Positions 34,491 through 42,153 of a stretch of 62,806 nt of DNA are shown here, piece by piece. The notes beneath the pieces are model-generated. The model was not told the origin of the DNA. It searched no databases and saw only the letters and a list, made by a program, of their open reading frames with translations. This DNA comes from Metarhizobium sp039808465 (lineage in GTDB: Bacteria; Pseudomonadota; Alphaproteobacteria; Rhizobiales; Rhizobiaceae). A program made the position numbers and the translations under genes. The DNA lies in contig JBDHTA010000002.1 in NCBI GenBank assembly GCA_039808465.1, positions 1-62,806 on the forward strand, read 5' to 3'. Each line of letters begins with the position of its first letter. Within the stretch, counting starts at the first letter, position 1.

Positions 34491-36374
34491 TTACCCCGCC
34501 ATGCCGTCTTCATATTCGGCAGAAAATTCCAGCCATTGCTCTTCCGCCTCGTTGAGTTTGGCGAGCGCCGCCGCCCGGTCCTTCGCCTTCGAGACCGCCT
34601 TGTCCGGCGATTTTTCGTAAAGCGCGGGATCTTCAAGCTCCTTGTCGAGAGCCTGAATCTGTTTCTGCAATTTCTGCATCAGGCTATCGAGATCGTTGAT
34701 CTTTTTCTTCAAGGGAGCCAGCGCCGCGCGCCGGTCGGCGGCGGCCTTGCGCTGGTCGGCCTTGTTCCGGCTGTCCTCGGCGGGCTTGGCTGCGGCCTGC
34801 TTCGTCTTCGGGCTCGCAACGATCTGGCTGCGGTAATCCTCCAGATCGCCGTCGTAATTCGTCACCGTGCCGTCGCGCACCAGCCATAGCCGGTCGACGG
34901 TCGCCTCGATCAGATGCCGGTCGTGCGAGATCAGGATCACCGCGCCCGGATAATCGTTCAGCGCCTGAATCAGCGCATTGCGGCTGTCGATGTCGAGATG
35001 GTTGGTCGGCTCGTCGAGGATGAGCAGGTTCGGTGCGTCGAAGGCGGCGATGCCCATCAGCAGGCGCGCCTTCTCGCCGCCGGAGAGATCCTTGGCGGGC
35101 GTGTCCATCTTCTCGGTCGCCAGCCCCATCTGGGCGACGCGGGCGCGCACCTTGGCTTCCGGCGCATCCGGCATCAGGCGGCGCACATGCTCCACGGCGC
35201 TGTCCTTCGGCACGAGGTCGTCGAGCTGGTGCTGGGCGAAGAAGCCGGATTTCAGGCCCGGCGCGATCTTCACCTCTCCCGCTTCGGCGGCAAGACGGCC
35301 GGAAATGAACTTGGCGAAAGTGGATTTGCCGTTGCCGTTCGAGCCGAGCAGGGCGATGCGGTCGTCATTGTCGATGCGCAGGTTGATGCGCGACAGCACC
35401 GGCTTGCCGGGCGTATAGCCGACCGCGCCGCCCTGAACGGCGATGATGGGAGAGGCGGGCTGCTTTTCCGGCTCGGGGAAGGAGAAGCCCTGAACGTGAT
35501 CCTCGATGACGGCGGCGACCGTGCCCATGCGCTCCAGCGCCTTGATGCGGCTCTGCGCCTGCCGCGCCTTGGAAGCCTTGGCCTTGAAGCGGTCGATGAA
35601 GCTTTGCAGATGCTTGCGCGCCGCGTCGTTCTTCGCCTTCATCTTCATCTGCAATTCGTCGGCCTCGGCCTTCTGGCGCTCGAACTGGTCGTAGGAGCCG
35701 CGATAGAAGGTGAGCTTCTTCTGGTCGAGATGGATGATCGAGTTGACGGCGGTGTTCAGCAGGTCGCGGTCATGGCTGATGATGATGACGGTGTGCGGAT
35801 AGCGGCGGATATAATCCTCCAGCCACAGCGTGCCTTCGAGGTCGAGATAGTTGGTCGGCTCGTCCAGCAGCAGCAGGTCCGGTTCGGAAAACAGCACGGC
35901 GGCGAGCGCCACGCGCATGCGCCACCCTCCGGAAAAGCTGGAGGCGGGGCGCGCCTGCGCCTCGTGGTCGAAGCCGAGGCCGGAGAGAATGCTGGCCGCG
36001 CGCGCCTCGGCCGAATGCGCCTGGATATCGGCAAGCCGCGTCTGGATTTCGGCGATGCGGTGCGGATCGGTGGCGGTCTCGGCTTCGGCAAGCAGCGCCT
36101 CGCGCTCCCTGTCGGCCTTCAGCACGATGTCGATCAGCGGCTCCTCGGTGCCCGGCGCTTCCTGCGCCACCTGCCCGATGCGGGCATTGCGCGGCAGCGA
36201 GATCGAGCCGGTTTCGCTCTCCATCTGGCCGGTGATGATGCGAAACAGCGTCGATTTGCCCGCGCCATTGCGCCCCACCAGTCCCGCCTTGGTGCCTTCG
36301 GGCAGCGAAAGGCTGGCGTTTTCGATAAGGAGACGGCCGGCGATGCGCGCCGAAAGATTGGAGATCGTAATCAT
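34491..36374 (-). CDS. ABC-F family ATP-binding protein (YheS-like)
   Basis: A 627-residue cytoplasmic protein with two ABC domains and no membrane part. Walker A motifs are GRNGAGKST and GSNGNGKST; signatures are SFSGGWRMR and LSGGEKAR; Walker B parts end LLDEPTNYLD and ILDEPTNHLD. The linker between the domains is long and charged, and the C-terminus forms a coiled coil (KKKINDLDSLMQKLQKQIQ). ABC-F proteins act on ribosomes. The subfamily name is inferred from overall layout. It follows the GGDEF gene by 44 nt. Confidence 0.9.
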   Translation of the reverse strand: MITISNLSARIAGRLLIENASLSLPEGTKAGLVGRNGAGKSTLFRIITGQMESETGSISLPRNARIGQVAQEAPGTEEPLIDIVLKADREREALLAEAETATDPHRIAEIQTRLADIQAHSAEARAASILSGLGFDHEAQARPASSFSGGWRMRVALAAVLFSEPDLLLLDEPTNYLDLEGTLWLEDYIRRYPHTVIIISHDRDLLNTAVNSIIHLDQKKLTFYRGSYDQFERQKAEADELQMKMKAKNDAARKHLQSFIDRFKAKASKARQAQSRIKALERMGTVAAVIEDHVQGFSFPEPEKQPASPIIAVQGGAVGYTPGKPVLSRINLRIDNDDRIALLGSNGNGKSTFAKFISGRLAAEAGEVKIAPGLKSGFFAQHQLDDLVPKDSAVEHVRRLMPDAPEAKVRARVAQMGLATEKMDTPAKDLSGGEKARLLMGIAAFDAPNLLILDEPTNHLDIDSRNALIQALNDYPGAVILISHDRHLIEATVDRLWLVRDGTVTNYDGDLEDYRSQIVASPKTKQAAAKPAEDSRNKADQRKAAADRRAALAPLKKKINDLDSLMQKLQKQIQALDKELEDPALYEKSPDKAVSKAKDRAAALAKLNEAEEQWLEFSAEYEDGMAG

Positions 36375-36418
36375 GCCGCGTTTTTGGCCGAACTCCGGCG
36401 CGAAGGCAAGGGTTCGTA

Positions 36419-37444
36419 TCAGCCCGCGTAAAGCTTGATCGGCTGGCGGGTGCCGGTCTTGGCGGAGGCGAGGGCGGCTTGCGCCTGCCGTTGCAATTCG
36501 GCGGCATTCGCGGCGCGCGCAGCAAGCGCCATGCCGATGGAAACGGTGAGGTGATCGCCTTCGCCGGGCTCGGAGGTGGCGAACAGCAATTCCTCGGCAA
36601 TCGTGTTGCGCAGGCGCGTGGCGATCGCCACGGCGTCGGCCTGATCGATCCCGGCCGCCAGCAGCGCGAAATCGTCGCCGCCGGCGCGGGCAAGGAAATC
36701 GCTTTTCTTGATCGATTTGCGCAGCAGCGCGCTCAGCCGTTTCAGCAGCCGGTTGCCCGCCCGCTGGCCGAAGGTGGCGTTGATGCGGGAGAAATCGTCG
36801 ACATCGATGAGCAGCAGCGCCCCGCGCTCCGGCATCGCGCCGGTGGCGTAGAGCCCATCGAGGCGGCGGGAAAGCGCGATGCGGTTGGGAAGCTGGGTCA
36901 GCCGGTCCTGCATGCTTTCGGCGTCGAGCGACTGAAGGCCGCGCTGCAACCGGTCGAGGCGTTTGGCGCTGCGGTCGAAGGCTTCGCCAAGCGCCGTTTC
37001 CGCCACCAGCGCCCCGGAAAGGGCCGATTGCAGGAAATCGATGGCTTCGATGGTTTCCGGCAGGCTGGTTGCGGGTTCGCGCAGGGTCTGGACGGTCAAT
37101 TCCAGGGCGCGGCCAAAGGCGCGCTTGCCGGAGAGGGCGGCGGATATCTGCTCCTTCAGCGCCCGCAGCAATTCGGCCGCCTCGCTTTCCGCTTTCGAGG
37201 CCGTCAGCGCGCAATGACCGGCGAGGCGGTAATGCAGGCCGAGCGCATCCAGCTCGCCCTGCTGCGGGCGGGGGCCGAGCGCGGCGAGATCGCGGGTCAG
37301 ATCCGGGGCCGTGCCGGAAAGCGCCTCGTGCAGAAGCTCGTAATTGCGCGGCAGCGGCATGATGCCGAGCCGCGCCATCGCCGCGCCGATGCCCTGGAAG
37401 GCGTCCGCCCGTTCCGCCTGTCTTGCCGTCGCCATCTGCCGCAT
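36419..37444 (-). CDS. GGDEF-domain protein with altered active-site motifs
   Basis: A 341-residue protein; the C-terminal GGDEF domain (about residues 170-335) starts DRLTQLPNRIALSRRL. The signature reads RAGGDDF instead of GG(D/E)EF, the GHxxGD motif reads GQRAGN, and the upstream inhibitory RxxD site reads KKSD. It may be inactive as diguanylate cyclase or bind c-di-GMP/GTP as a sensor. The N-terminal helical part (about 1-165) matches no domain I recognise and has no membrane segment. GAGGGGCGC precedes the ATG. Confidence 0.85.
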   Translation of the reverse strand: MRQMATARQAERADAFQGIGAAMARLGIMPLPRNYELLHEALSGTAPDLTRDLAALGPRPQQGELDALGLHYRLAGHCALTASKAESEAAELLRALKEQISAALSGKRAFGRALELTVQTLREPATSLPETIEAIDFLQSALSGALVAETALGEAFDRSAKRLDRLQRGLQSLDAESMQDRLTQLPNRIALSRRLDGLYATGAMPERGALLLIDVDDFSRINATFGQRAGNRLLKRLSALLRKSIKKSDFLARAGGDDFALLAAGIDQADAVAIATRLRNTIAEELLFATSEPGEGDHLTVSIGMALAARAANAAELQRQAQAALASAKTGTRQPIKLYAG

Positions 37445-37551
37445 GCGCCCCTCGCTGTCTCCGTCGCGGTTTGTCCGTTCCGCTATGGGGTTTTGCGGCT
37501 TAACAAGCGTTGAAAACCGGGCGGGGGCGTGAGGTTTCTCGCCGCGTTCGG

Positions 37552-38079
37552 TTAATGCCCGCTTGCCGGGTTCAGCCAGCGCGTGCCCTCGGCCCGCAGG
37601 AAGTAGATGAGGTCCAGCGTCAGGCTCGGCTTGCCGAGCGCGGTTAGGATGGCGTGGCACTGGCCGCGATGATGGGTCTGGTGATTGAAGAAATGCGCCA
37701 GCCCCGGGCCGAGCGGATGGGTGATCTCCTGCGGGTTGCTGAGCGGCGTATAAGTGATGACGCGCCCGAGATCGGCTTCCGTCAGTCCGTCCACCCAGCC
37801 GATGATGCGCATGTCCTCCCGCTGCCGGTCGGCGCGCAGGCCCTCGAAACCGGTATGCAGGATCTGGTCGAGGCTGTGCATCGCCTCGCCTTCGCCGGTG
37901 AAGCGCTTCATCCACACCCGGTCGGCGACGAGGAGATGATTCAGCGTCGCGTGCAGCGAGCCGAAGAACGCGCCCTTATGGGCGCGGTATTCCGCATCCG
38001 TCAGGCTGGCGGCGGCAGTATAGACGCGGTCGTTGGCCCAGCGGTTATAGTCGGCGAACATGCGGTAATGGTCGATCAT
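37552..38079 (-). CDS. DinB family protein
   Basis: A 175-residue four-helix-bundle protein. The family's metal-binding histidines are visible in HATLNHLLVADRVW and FFNHQTHHRGQCHAIL. DinB/DUF664 proteins are often thiol-dependent transferases or stress proteins; the substrate is unknown here. A strong GGAAGGAGA precedes the ATG. It lies 107 nt upstream of the GGDEF gene on the same strand, but co-transcription is unproven. Confidence 0.85.
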   Translation of the reverse strand: MIDHYRMFADYNRWANDRVYTAAASLTDAEYRAHKGAFFGSLHATLNHLLVADRVWMKRFTGEGEAMHSLDQILHTGFEGLRADRQREDMRIIGWVDGLTEADLGRVITYTPLSNPQEITHPLGPGLAHFFNHQTHHRGQCHAILTALGKPSLTLDLIYFLRAEGTRWLNPASGH

Positions 38080-38225
38080 GGCCGGTCTCCTTCCATGCGC
38101 CAAGTGTATCGCGTTCCGCGATGAAGCGGCATGATGGAAATCATGAAATTTCCTGATCCGTCTTGTTTTCGGCGGCGCGCGCAGGTAAAGACCGCCCACT
38201 TTCCCACGCGAAAAAGGATTGAGAC

Positions 38226-38648
38226 ATGGCGATTGAACGCACGTTTTCGATGATCAAGCCGGATGCCACCAAGCGCAACCTGACCGGCGCCATCACCAAG
38301 ATGCTGGAAGATGCGGGCCTGCGGGTCGTCGCTTCCAAGCGCGTCTGGATGAGCAAGCGCGAAGCCGAAGGCTTCTACGCCGTTCACAAGGAACGCCCCT
38401 TCTTCGGCGAACTGGTCGAAACCATGACCTCCGGCCCGACCATCGTTCAGGTTCTGGAAGGTGAAAACGCCATCCTCAAGAACCGCGAAGTCATGGGCGC
38501 CACCAATCCGGCCCAGGCTGCCGAAGGCACCATCCGCAAGACGCACGCGCTCTCGATCGGCGAAAACTCCGTTCACGGCTCGGACGCCCCGGAAACCGCT
38601 GCCCAGGAAATCAAGTACTGGTTCTCGGACACCGAAATCGTCGGCTGA
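38226..38648 (+). CDS. ndk: Nucleoside diphosphate kinase
   Basis: Transfers the gamma phosphate between nucleoside tri- and diphosphates. The 140-residue protein starts MAIERTFSMIKPDATKR, and the phosphohistidine lies in SVHGSD near residue 117. It is divergent from the DinB gene and ends before a strong terminator. Confidence 0.98.
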   Translation: MAIERTFSMIKPDATKRNLTGAITKMLEDAGLRVVASKRVWMSKREAEGFYAVHKERPFFGELVETMTSGPTIVQVLEGENAILKNREVMGATNPAQAAEGTIRKTHALSIGENSVHGSDAPETAAQEIKYWFSDTEIVG

Positions 38649-38671
38649 TATCGCCGCCGCCGAGACTTTCG

Positions 38672-38699
38672 AAAGCCGGGCTTCGCGCCCGGCTTTTTC
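38672..38699. terminator. Rho-independent terminator after ndk (bidirectional)
   Basis: Arms AAAGCCGGGC and GCCCGGCTTT around TTCGC, followed by TT on the plus strand and preceded by TTTCG, giving short U-runs in both directions. The convergent lipoprotein gene ends inside it. Confidence 0.88.
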
Positions 38700-39198
38700 A
38701 TGTTTTGCAGCCGGTTTCCGGTGAGTAATCCATGCTGCCGTCGGGTTTTTGCAGTTCCGGGTTTTTGTCATAGGTGGGGCCTACGACCAGCGGGCGCGCC
38801 GCCAGCACCGATTGATCGAGATTGGACGTCACCGTCGTTTCCAGCGTCTGCACCAGCTTGCGCCCGCCGTCATAGAGGCGGATTTTCACCGTATAGGGCC
38901 GGTCCTTTACCACACAATGCAGCGGCGGGCTTTCCAGCACGATCTTTTCCCAGAAGGGAAAGATTTTTGTCTGCGTGACGATGGGCGCTCCGCCCTGGGG
39001 ATTTTCATATTCGGTTTCCACCATGCCGTTTTCCGGCAGCGGTGCCTTGCGCGCCAGCGTCAGCAGGTAGGTGGCCGTCGAGACGCGATAGTTGAACACG
39101 AACATCCTGCCGGAGATTTCCGTGATCCCTCCCTCCGCCTCGCGCTGGCAGGCGGAAAGAAGAAGCGCGCAGGCAAGCATGGCCAGCAGGCGTTTCAT
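38698..39198 (-). CDS. Putative lipoprotein of unknown function
   Basis: A 166-residue protein with a lipoprotein signal: MKRLLAMLACALLLSACQ has the lipobox LSAC, so it should be lipidated at Cys17 or nearby. The rest is predicted mainly beta (RMFVFNYRVSTATYLLTL, YTVKIRLYDGGRKLVQTLETTV) with two further Cys (PPLHCVV, ETGCKT). I recognise no family. Its ATGA overlap with the CGNR regulator gene indicates coupling. Confidence 0.75.
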   Translation of the reverse strand: MKRLLAMLACALLLSACQREAEGGITEISGRMFVFNYRVSTATYLLTLARKAPLPENGMVETEYENPQGGAPIVTQTKIFPFWEKIVLESPPLHCVVKDRPYTVKIRLYDGGRKLVQTLETTVTSNLDQSVLAARPLVVGPTYDKNPELQKPDGSMDYSPETGCKT

Positions 39199-39743
39199 GG
39201 CTGGTTCTCCTTCGATCTGCGGTAGTGGCGGCTGGCTTTCACCCGGTTGCCGCATACCGCCATGTCGCACCAGAAGCGGCTCCTGTTCTTGCTGCGGTCG
39301 AGGAACAGCCAGCCGCAATTGCCGCAGATCCGGATGCGGCCATCGGCGGGCCGGGCCGCCAGCCGCAGGGCTGAGCGCGCCGTCTGCGCCGCCACATCCG
39401 CCTCGGAGCCCGCCGCCCGCAGGCAGGCCGCCGCCGTTTCCATGAGATCGGCCAGCAGCGCCCGGCACTCGCCGCCTTCGGCAAGGGCGCGGAAATAGCG
39501 GTCGATGGCCTCGCGCAGATCGAGGAAGGCAGGCCGCGCCGCCTCGGCCGGGGGCGTCATTCGCTCCGGCAGGCCCGGCTCGGCGCAGAGCCGCGCGGCG
39601 GCTTCCTGAAAGGCGTCCAACTGCCCGGCCATGGCGAAACGGTCGATGCGGCGTGCCGGATCGGAGCGTTGTACGACGCTGTTGGCGACATCGAAAGCCA
39701 GAGCGCCGCCGGAAAAGCGATGCGGGGTCCATGAAAACTGCAT
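39195..39743 (-). CDS. CGNR zinc-finger / ABATE domain protein, probable regulator
   Basis: A 182-residue protein with an N-terminal ABATE-type ligand domain (FSGGALAFDVANSV) and a C-terminal CGNR zinc finger: ICGNCGWLFLDRSKNRSRFWCDMAVCGNRVKA gives Cys ligands in CxxC and C-x4-C. Such proteins are regarded as stress-related regulators. A consensus TATAAT lies only seven bases before the ATG, so the mRNA may be leaderless, and a 30-bp near-palindrome covers this promoter. Divergent from a LivH-type permease. Confidence 0.85.
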   Translation of the reverse strand: MQFSWTPHRFSGGALAFDVANSVVQRSDPARRIDRFAMAGQLDAFQEAAARLCAEPGLPERMTPPAEAARPAFLDLREAIDRYFRALAEGGECRALLADLMETAAACLRAAGSEADVAAQTARSALRLAARPADGRIRICGNCGWLFLDRSKNRSRFWCDMAVCGNRVKASRHYRRSKENQP

Positions 39744-39752
39744 GCGGAAATT

Positions 39753-39782
39753 ATAACTGGCAAAATTGATTTTACCAGTTAT
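39753..39782. promoter_or_regulatory. 30-bp near-palindrome over a divergent promoter (candidate CGNR operator)
   Basis: ATAACTGG-n-AAAAT-nn-ATTTT-n-CCAGTTAT: only the central two bases and one symmetrical pair break the dyad. On the minus strand its left edge includes the TATAAT of the CGNR gene (39755-39750); on the plus strand it covers the expected promoter of the permease. An AT-rich operator autoregulating the divergent pair is likely. Confidence 0.65.
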
Positions 39783-39807
39783 TCTTTTGCCGAACCGGAA
39801 CGGGCCG

Positions 39808-40704
39808 ATGCTCTATCTCTCGCAGCAGATCGCCAATGCCCTGCCGCTGGCAGCGCTTTATGCGCTGCTGGCCTTCGGCTACGCGCTGGCCTTCGCGGTG
39901 ACGAAGCGCACCGATCTGTCCTACGGCGCGATCTTTGCCTTTTCCGGCCAGATTTACGTGCTGTTTGCCGATACCGGGTGGAACCGGCTATGGCTCGTCC
40001 TGCCCGCCGCGCTGGCGCTCGGGATGGCGGCGGCGCTGGCCTATAGCCTGCTGGCGGCGCTGGTGATCGGGCAGGGCGTGCTGCGGCGGCTGGCGCTGTC
40101 GTCGCGCAACGGCGTCATCGTCGCCGGGCTCGGCGCCCTGATCGTGCTGATGGAAACGGCGCGCATCGCCGCCGATACCCGCAGCCTGTGGCTGCCGCCC
40201 TTCCTCAATCGCCCGGTGGCGCTCTGGCATGTGGATGGCGCGCCGGTGGTGCTGACGGCGCTGCAACTCGTCAATGCCGTGCTGATGGCGGCGCTGATCG
40301 CCATTGGCGCAACGGTTCTTGCCCGGTCGCGGGCGGGGCGCGTCTGGCGCGCTGTGGCGGACGATTCTGTGGCGGCGTGCTTTTGCGGCATCGACGCGGG
40401 CCGCGTGGTGCTGCTCTCCTACCTCGCATCGGCGATGATCGCGGCGATCGCGGGGCTGATGGCGACGTCCTATTACGGCACCATGGATTTTGGCGCGGGG
40501 ATGATCTTCAGCCTCAAGGTGGTGATGCTCGCCTCCATCGGCGGGACGGGCGAGCCGTTGCGCGCGGCGCTGGGGGCGGCGGTGTTCGGCGTGGTGGAAA
40601 CGGCCTGGGCATCCTATGCGCCGATCGTCTGGCGCGATCTTTTCCTGTTTTCGCTGCTGGTGCTGGTCGTGGTCATGACCCGGCGCGAGACGGCGGCGCC
40701 TTAG
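39808..40704 (+). CDS. LivH-type branched-chain amino acid ABC permease (orphan)
   Basis: A 298-residue inner-membrane protein with about eight helices, similar to LivH (NALPLAALYALLAFGYALAFAVTKRTDLSYGAIFAFSGQI and the coupling region GIDAGRVVLLSYLASAMIAAIAG). No LivM, ATPase or binding protein gene is nearby, so it must either work with partners coded elsewhere or be a lone remnant. GGAACGGGCCG precedes the ATG. Its stop overlaps that of the convergent moaE. Confidence 0.85.
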   Translation: MLYLSQQIANALPLAALYALLAFGYALAFAVTKRTDLSYGAIFAFSGQIYVLFADTGWNRLWLVLPAALALGMAAALAYSLLAALVIGQGVLRRLALSSRNGVIVAGLGALIVLMETARIAADTRSLWLPPFLNRPVALWHVDGAPVVLTALQLVNAVLMAALIAIGATVLARSRAGRVWRAVADDSVAACFCGIDAGRVVLLSYLASAMIAAIAGLMATSYYGTMDFGAGMIFSLKVVMLASIGGTGEPLRAALGAAVFGVVETAWASYAPIVWRDLFLFSLLVLVVVMTRRETAAP

Positions 40705-41168
40705 CTGCCTTGCCACTTGTCGCGGGCGGCATTGTCGGCGTCGCGGGCCTCGACCCAGCCGCCTGCGGTTCCGTCGCGGCGATGCTCCTTCTTCCAGAAG
40801 GGGGCGGCGGTTTTCAGGAAATCCATCATGAAATTTGCGCCGTCGAAGGCCGCCTGCCGGTGCGAGGCGGCGGCGATGACCAGCACGATCTGCTCGCCCA
40901 CGCGGATCCGGCCGAAACGGTGTATGGCGGTCAGGCCCTTCAATCCGAAGCGGGCCATGGCTTCGGCAGCGATGCGGGCCATTTCCGCCTCGGCCATGCC
41001 GGGATAATGTTCGAGTTCCAGCGCCTCCAGCGCGCCGCCCTCGTCGCGGCACAGGCCGGTGAAGCTGACGAGCGCGCCGATATCGCCGCGCCCGGCCGTC
41101 ATCCGTGCGGTCTCCGCCTGCGCGTCGAAATCCTCGGCCTGAACGCGGATGGTGACGGCGCTGTCCAT
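40701..41168 (-). CDS. moaE: Molybdopterin synthase catalytic subunit
   Basis: With MoaD converts precursor Z (cPMP) to molybdopterin. The 155-residue protein has the family core ALVSFTGLCRDEG, EHYPGMAE, RFGRIRVGEQIVLV and the Lys-rich KTAAPFWKKE site. It follows moaD by 8 nt; GAGGCGGATC precedes the ATG. Confidence 0.96.
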   Translation of the reverse strand: MDSAVTIRVQAEDFDAQAETARMTAGRGDIGALVSFTGLCRDEGGALEALELEHYPGMAEAEMARIAAEAMARFGLKGLTAIHRFGRIRVGEQIVLVIAAASHRQAAFDGANFMMDFLKTAAPFWKKEHRRDGTAGGWVEARDADNAARDKWQGS

Positions 41169-41176
41169 GATCCGCC

Positions 41177-41431
41177 TCAGCCGCCGGTCATCGGCGGAAA
41201 CAGGCCGATTTCCCGCGCTCCGGCAATCGCCTCGTCATGATCGATATGCTCGTGATCGGCGGCGACGCGGATCACCTCGGGAAATTGCAGGGCGTGCTCG
41301 TATTCCTCACCCAGCCCGCGCAGATGCGCAAGCAGATCGCCTGCCGTGCGCACCGAGGCGGGCAGGGCGATCTCCTCTTCGGATTTGCCGATCCGCTCGC
41401 GCACCCAGGCGAAATAGACGAGGCGGGTCAT
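41177..41431 (-). CDS. moaD: Molybdopterin synthase sulfur carrier subunit
   Basis: An 84-residue ubiquitin-like sulfur carrier that ends in PPMTGG; the C-terminal Gly-Gly is thiocarboxylated by MoeB. It starts MTRLVYFAWVRERIG, with GAGGACTGAG before the ATG. One nt separates its start from the pgsA stop, so it is probably coupled to pgsA. Confidence 0.95.
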   Translation of the reverse strand: MTRLVYFAWVRERIGKSEEEIALPASVRTAGDLLAHLRGLGEEYEHALQFPEVIRVAADHEHIDHDEAIAGAREIGLFPPMTGG

Positions 41432-41432
41432 C

Positions 41433-42020
41433 TCAGTCCTCATCGACGATGTGTTTCAGGCCGACACGGAAGTAATCATAGCCGGTATACATGGTCAGAA
41501 GCGCGGCGATCCACAGCAGCGCGATGCCGATCTGCGTCGTATAGGGCAGGATCTTGTCGCCCGCCGGTCCCGCCAGCAGGAAGGCGATGGCGACCATCTG
41601 CGCGGTGGTCTTCCACTTGGCGATGCGGGTCACGGGCACGGACACCTTCAGGTCGGCGAGATATTCGCGCAGGCCCGAGACGAGGATCTCGCGGCAGAGA
41701 ATGATGATCGCCGCCCATAGCGACCAGCCCGCGATGGTGCCGTCCGCGGCGACCAGCAGCAGGATGGCGGCGATCAGCAGCTTGTCGGCGATGGGATCGA
41801 GCATGCGGCCGATATTCGAGGTCTGGTTCCAGATGCGCGCCAGATAGCCGTCGAAGAAATCGGTGATCGAGGCGATCACGAAAATCCACACGGCGGCCCA
41901 GCGGGCGAAATCCGAGCTTTCCAGACGGCCCTCGACGAAAAAGCAGACGACGATCAGCGGCACGCAGAGAATGCGGCCATAGGTAAGGATATTCGGAATG
42001 CTGTATGCGCGGGAAGCCAT
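41433..42020 (-). CDS. pgsA: CDP-diacylglycerol-glycerol-3-phosphate 3-phosphatidyltransferase
   Basis: An integral membrane enzyme making phosphatidylglycerol phosphate. The 195-residue protein has the CDP-alcohol phosphatidyltransferase motif spread over DFFDGYLAR and GRMLDPIADKLL, with the catalytic Asp residues, and about six helices. GGCAGGACGACA precedes the ATG. Confidence 0.96.
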   Translation of the reverse strand: MASRAYSIPNILTYGRILCVPLIVVCFFVEGRLESSDFARWAAVWIFVIASITDFFDGYLARIWNQTSNIGRMLDPIADKLLIAAILLLVAADGTIAGWSLWAAIIILCREILVSGLREYLADLKVSVPVTRIAKWKTTAQMVAIAFLLAGPAGDKILPYTTQIGIALLWIAALLTMYTGYDYFRVGLKHIVDED

Positions 42021-42153
42021 TGTCGTCCTGCCTTTAATTCATGCTTTTCGGTCGGTCGCGGGAATTGCGCCAGTTGACGGCCTGCGGCTGGAACCGTCAA
42101 CCGCCCAAGCCCGCAATCCACGGTGTTTATGCGGATTTTGCGGCGGATACGGA

